A stretch of DNA of 64,000 bases from Chryseobacterium sp. CH25 (GTDB taxonomy: Bacteria; Bacteroidota; Bacteroidia; Flavobacteriales; Weeksellaceae): NCBI RefSeq assembly GCF_004119455.1, contig NZ_NRQT01000001.1, positions 868,001-932,000 of the forward strand, given 5' to 3'. The notes under the pieces were generated by a model. The model had not been told where the DNA came from. It was given only the letters and a program-made list of their open reading frames with translations, and ran no database searches. Shown in pieces: positions 61,401 through 64,000 of the stretch. Position numbers and translations under genes: made by a program. Positions within the stretch are counted from its first letter, which is position 1, and the number at the start of each line of letters is the position of its first letter.

Positions 61401-63659
61401 CTAATTTACGCCAATTTCATCAACAAACAGCCACGCTTTTGAATCTGCACCAGGATTTCCGGCTGGGATGATTCCTGCGTTTTCAATACTAATTTTCAGA
61501 TATCTCGCATTTTGATTACCTAGTTTAAGCTGTATTTTTCCTTTGGCATTTTGAATATCCTCCTTTCCTATTTCTTTGATGGCTCTAAAATTTTTGTTGT
61601 CATCAGAAACATAGATTTTAGCGGATTTTGCAAGGTGAATCCAGCTACCTTTATTTTCCAAGGTATTAAAATAGATTTCCGAGAAATCGGTTTTCTGTCC
61701 CAAATCGATCGTTGCTACTACATCTTTTCCCTGAAAACCTAACCATGTTTTACCCAACTTCTTTACATTTCCAATAATTCCGTCTACCAGTGTAAAAGCT
61801 CCTCCAAATGAGTAGTTTTCATTCGGCTGCTGCTCTAGAGTAATCTTCTTTCCTGTTGATTTTGATATGATAAAATCTTGTGATGAAATGGCACTTTTTA
61901 ACTGTTCTCCTTCAAAATAAGCAGATTTAACCGTTAAAGAATTGGGGATGGAAACAGGATTCTGATACGTTTTCGAGTTTACGGTTGGAACAGTTCCATC
62001 CAAAGTATATCTGATTCCGTTTGGATTTTGTGATGTAGAAAGTTCATAAGAAATTCCATTGTTTGAAGGAATTACTTTTCCTGAGATGTTATAAATACTT
62101 TTCGCATAGTTAACATTCATCTTATCAAGTATTTTGAAATGGCTAATGACTCTGTTTTCAAAATCTTTATAATTTTTAGGATCTGAAGTTCCCCAGCCTA
62201 CTTCGGAAAGTGCCATTAATCTTGGGAAAATCATATACTGTACCTGTTTGAAATCCAGAATATATTCAGTCCATAAATTAGCCTGAACACCCAGAATATA
62301 TTGAGCCTGTTCAGCATTTAATTCTACAGGAATCGGGTTATAGGAATATACTTTATCCAATGGCGTAAACCCTCCAAACGCATTAGGTTCAGACTGCGGA
62401 TCTCCTTGATAATGGTCAAAATAGCAGTAAGAGCCTGGTGTCATCACAGCAAAATGTTTTGCTTTTGCAGCTTCAATTCCGCCGTTTACCCCTGTCCAGC
62501 TCATTACAGCGGCATTTGGAGCTAATCCTCCTTCCAGAATTTCATCCCATCCAATAATTTTTCGCCCTTTACTGTTGATGTATTTTTCAATTCTATGAAT
62601 GAAATAGCTTTGCAGCCCATGTTCATCCTTCAGATTATTCTTTTTAATCAGATCCTGGCAGTGGGCACATTCTTTCCATCTTGTTTTAGGGCATTCATCA
62701 CCTCCGATATGAATGTACTGAGACGGAAACAATTTCATCAACTCATCTAAAACATTCTCCAGAAATGTAAATGTTTCATCTTTTGGACAGAAGACATCAT
62801 CAAAAACGCCCCATTTCGTAGCCGATTCAAAAGGTCCTTTGGTACAGGCCAATTCGGGATAAGCAGATAATGCTGCAAGGGCATGACCAGGCATTTCAAT
62901 CTCCGGAACCACTGTTATATGCCTTTCCTTAGCATATTTCACAACATCTTTAATCTGTTCCTGAGTATAAAAATAAGGGCCGTAAGGTTTTCCATCGAAG
63001 GTATTGTCCACATAAGCTCCAATCATTGATTCTTTACGTTTTGAACCAATCTGCGTAAGCTTCGGATATTTTTTGATTTCAATTCTCCACCCCTGGTCAT
63101 CGGCTAAATGCCAATGAAAAGTATTCAGCTTGTACATTGCCAGATAATCTATGTATTGCTTCACCTCATCTACTGTGAAAAAGTGACGGCAGACATCAAG
63201 ATGCATTCCTCTCCACGCAAACTTGGGCTGATCTTCGATTTTCATCACCGGAATTTTCTTAGTATCCTTATACTGATCAATAATCTGAATTAAAGTTTGC
63301 AGCGCCAGAAAATATCCTTGCTTGGTATAAGACTTAATATGAATCTGCTTTGGAGAAATTTCTAATGAATAATATTCTTTTTTCTGTTCCGCATCTATTC
63401 TGGAAGGAATTACAGAATTCGTCAAGTGGATGCCACCACCTTTCTGAGCATATTGAAATTCTAACTGAGAACCTATTCGTTTTTTGAAATATTCAGTCTC
63501 CTCTTTCGGCAGATCACCGCTTAATACAAAAGTAGCCGGGATTGCAAATTCTCCCTGTAAAAATTCAATTTTCTGAGGGTAAGGAATAACATTCAATTTA
63601 TTTTGAGCAAACATTAGAGTTGAAAGCAATGCAAAAAATACTAAAAAGGTTCGTACCAT
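61401..63659 (-). CDS. secreted beta-N-acetylhexosaminidase, GH20
   Basis: A 752 aa exported enzyme (signal peptide MVRTFLVFFALLSTLMFAQ). Domains: GH20b N-terminal domain (LNVIPYPQKIEFLQGEFAI), catalytic barrel with FAWRGMHLDVCRHFFTVDEVK, FHWHLADDQGWRIEIKKYP and the Asp-Glu catalytic pair in YIHIGGDECPKTRWKEC. A chitobiase C-terminal module follows (NGIRYTLDGTVPTVNSKTYQNP). The last 140 residues are an F5/8-type (discoidin) carbohydrate-binding domain (ATIDLGQKTDFSEIYFNTLENKGSWIHLAKSAKIYVS). It releases terminal GlcNAc/GalNAc from chitin oligomers or glycoproteins. Confidence 0.95.
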   Translation of the reverse strand: MVRTFLVFFALLSTLMFAQNKLNVIPYPQKIEFLQGEFAIPATFVLSGDLPKEETEYFKKRIGSQLEFQYAQKGGGIHLTNSVIPSRIDAEQKKEYYSLEISPKQIHIKSYTKQGYFLALQTLIQIIDQYKDTKKIPVMKIEDQPKFAWRGMHLDVCRHFFTVDEVKQYIDYLAMYKLNTFHWHLADDQGWRIEIKKYPKLTQIGSKRKESMIGAYVDNTFDGKPYGPYFYTQEQIKDVVKYAKERHITVVPEIEMPGHALAALSAYPELACTKGPFESATKWGVFDDVFCPKDETFTFLENVLDELMKLFPSQYIHIGGDECPKTRWKECAHCQDLIKKNNLKDEHGLQSYFIHRIEKYINSKGRKIIGWDEILEGGLAPNAAVMSWTGVNGGIEAAKAKHFAVMTPGSYCYFDHYQGDPQSEPNAFGGFTPLDKVYSYNPIPVELNAEQAQYILGVQANLWTEYILDFKQVQYMIFPRLMALSEVGWGTSDPKNYKDFENRVISHFKILDKMNVNYAKSIYNISGKVIPSNNGISYELSTSQNPNGIRYTLDGTVPTVNSKTYQNPVSIPNSLTVKSAYFEGEQLKSAISSQDFIISKSTGKKITLEQQPNENYSFGGAFTLVDGIIGNVKKLGKTWLGFQGKDVVATIDLGQKTDFSEIYFNTLENKGSWIHLAKSAKIYVSDDNKNFRAIKEIGKEDIQNAKGKIQLKLGNQNARYLKISIENAGIIPAGNPGADSKAWLFVDEIGVN

Positions 63660-63929
63660 TGGGTGGGGTTAAAGTTTTAGCTAATATACTTATTTTTCAA
63701 AACTTTGAAATGGTTCAGATTCTCTATTTTACCCATAAAAATTTACACTAAAAAGAACAATTACTTTTCTGAAATATCGTTAATAACTCAATTAGTGAAC
63801 AAGTTTTTTTAATTTTCAAAACAGATTAAAAATCAAACATTTAAATCAACAACACACTCTTTTTCCAAATCGAAAAAAAAATAATGGTTTATTTTTTGAT
63901 AAGCATACGTCACTAAAAGATTAAACATC

Positions 63930-63937
63930 TAAATTTG
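63930..63937 (+). promoter_or_regulatory. -7 promoter element of the gene at the right edge
   Basis: TAAATTTG, a perfect core, 13 nt before the ATG at 63951. The rest of the 63660-63950 gap is AT-rich and shows no gene. Confidence 0.55.
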
Positions 63938-63950
63938 TAAAAAAAATACA

Positions 63951-64000
63951 ATGAGAAAAAGCATTTTTATAGCAGCCGGATTATTCCTTTCTATTTCTAC
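63951..64000 (+). CDS. 5' end of a secreted-protein gene, cut by the window edge
   Basis: Sixteen codons are visible, MRKSIFIAAGLFLSIS, an evident signal peptide. The product cannot be identified. The start choice is supported by the promoter core 13 nt upstream. Confidence 0.6.
   Translation, partial: MRKSIFIAAGLFLSIS

Overview
The window looks like a chromosomal segment from a Chryseobacterium-type flavobacterium (Bacteroidota, Weeksellaceae). The pointers are: AT-rich DNA; Bacteroidetes-type promoter cores (TAnnTTTG, sometimes with TTG 19 nt upstream) and no consistent Shine-Dalgarno sequences; gliding genes gldF and gldG; several proteins with type IX secretion (T9SS) sorting domains; GLPGLI and HmuY families; and a protein-glutaminase whose mature half closely matches, from memory, the enzyme of Chryseobacterium proteolyticum. 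No rRNA, tRNA, CRISPR array, transposase or prophage was seen.

Layout. 1-5.2 kb: tryptophan operon trpD-trpC-trpF-(GNAT acetyltransferase)-trpB-trpA, then lipB. 6.1-7.5 kb: secreted protein-glutaminase (frameshifted) and a small lipoprotein. 7.5-10.0 kb: SDR oxidoreductase, divergent from nitroreductase-ohrR-ohr with an OhrR-like palindrome inside the promoter. 10.4-12.2 kb: an exported peptide-deformylase-like protein and a ChaN-like protein. 12.3-19.9 kb (minus strand): heme uptake operon TonB receptor-hmuY-hmuT-hmuU-hmuV-methyltransferase-hemS. 20.0-22.3 kb (plus strand): two T9SS cargo proteins, the second an HmuY-like protein; both promoters carry the same inverted-repeat operator candidate. 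22.4-26.5 kb: monooxygenase, TauE/SafE permease, Rrf2 regulator, DUF4268, an unknown protein and a DUF2314-ankyrin protein. 26.7-29.6 kb: PI-PLC-like protein and a class-C beta-lactamase-fold hydrolase. 29.6-32.6 kb: a visibly AT-richer three-gene island (XRE regulator, RelA/SpoT-domain protein, DGQHR/DndB-like protein), the best candidate for an undescribed, possibly defensive, system. 32.7-48.8 kb: gldG, gldF, hemJ, kbl (frameshifted), cupin-like protein, M1 peptidase, PBP4, priA, AEC transporter, an orphan ParD, GH2 beta-mannosidase and a GxxExxY protein. 49.1-52.2 kb: cutC, a lipoprotein, a Tat-exported glycosylasparaginase and a Crp/Fnr regulator. 52.4-56.7 kb: YiaW/YiaV/TolC-type export genes, then a double-glycine bacteriocin-like peptide and a GLPGLI protein between near-identical 39-bp direct repeats. 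56.9-61.4 kb: sulfur-handling cluster (two YeeE/YedE proteins, metallo-beta-lactamase-rhodanese, TauE/SafE permease, Crp/Fnr regulator) with a shared upstream motif. 61.4-63.7 kb: GH20 hexosaminidase. A signal-peptide gene starts at 63951 and runs off the end.

A recurring oddity is that eight or nine genes are each interrupted by what looks like the loss of one base in a short homopolymer, always a deletion. That pattern suggests sequencing or assembly error more than real gene decay, so those genes are given at their restored extents.
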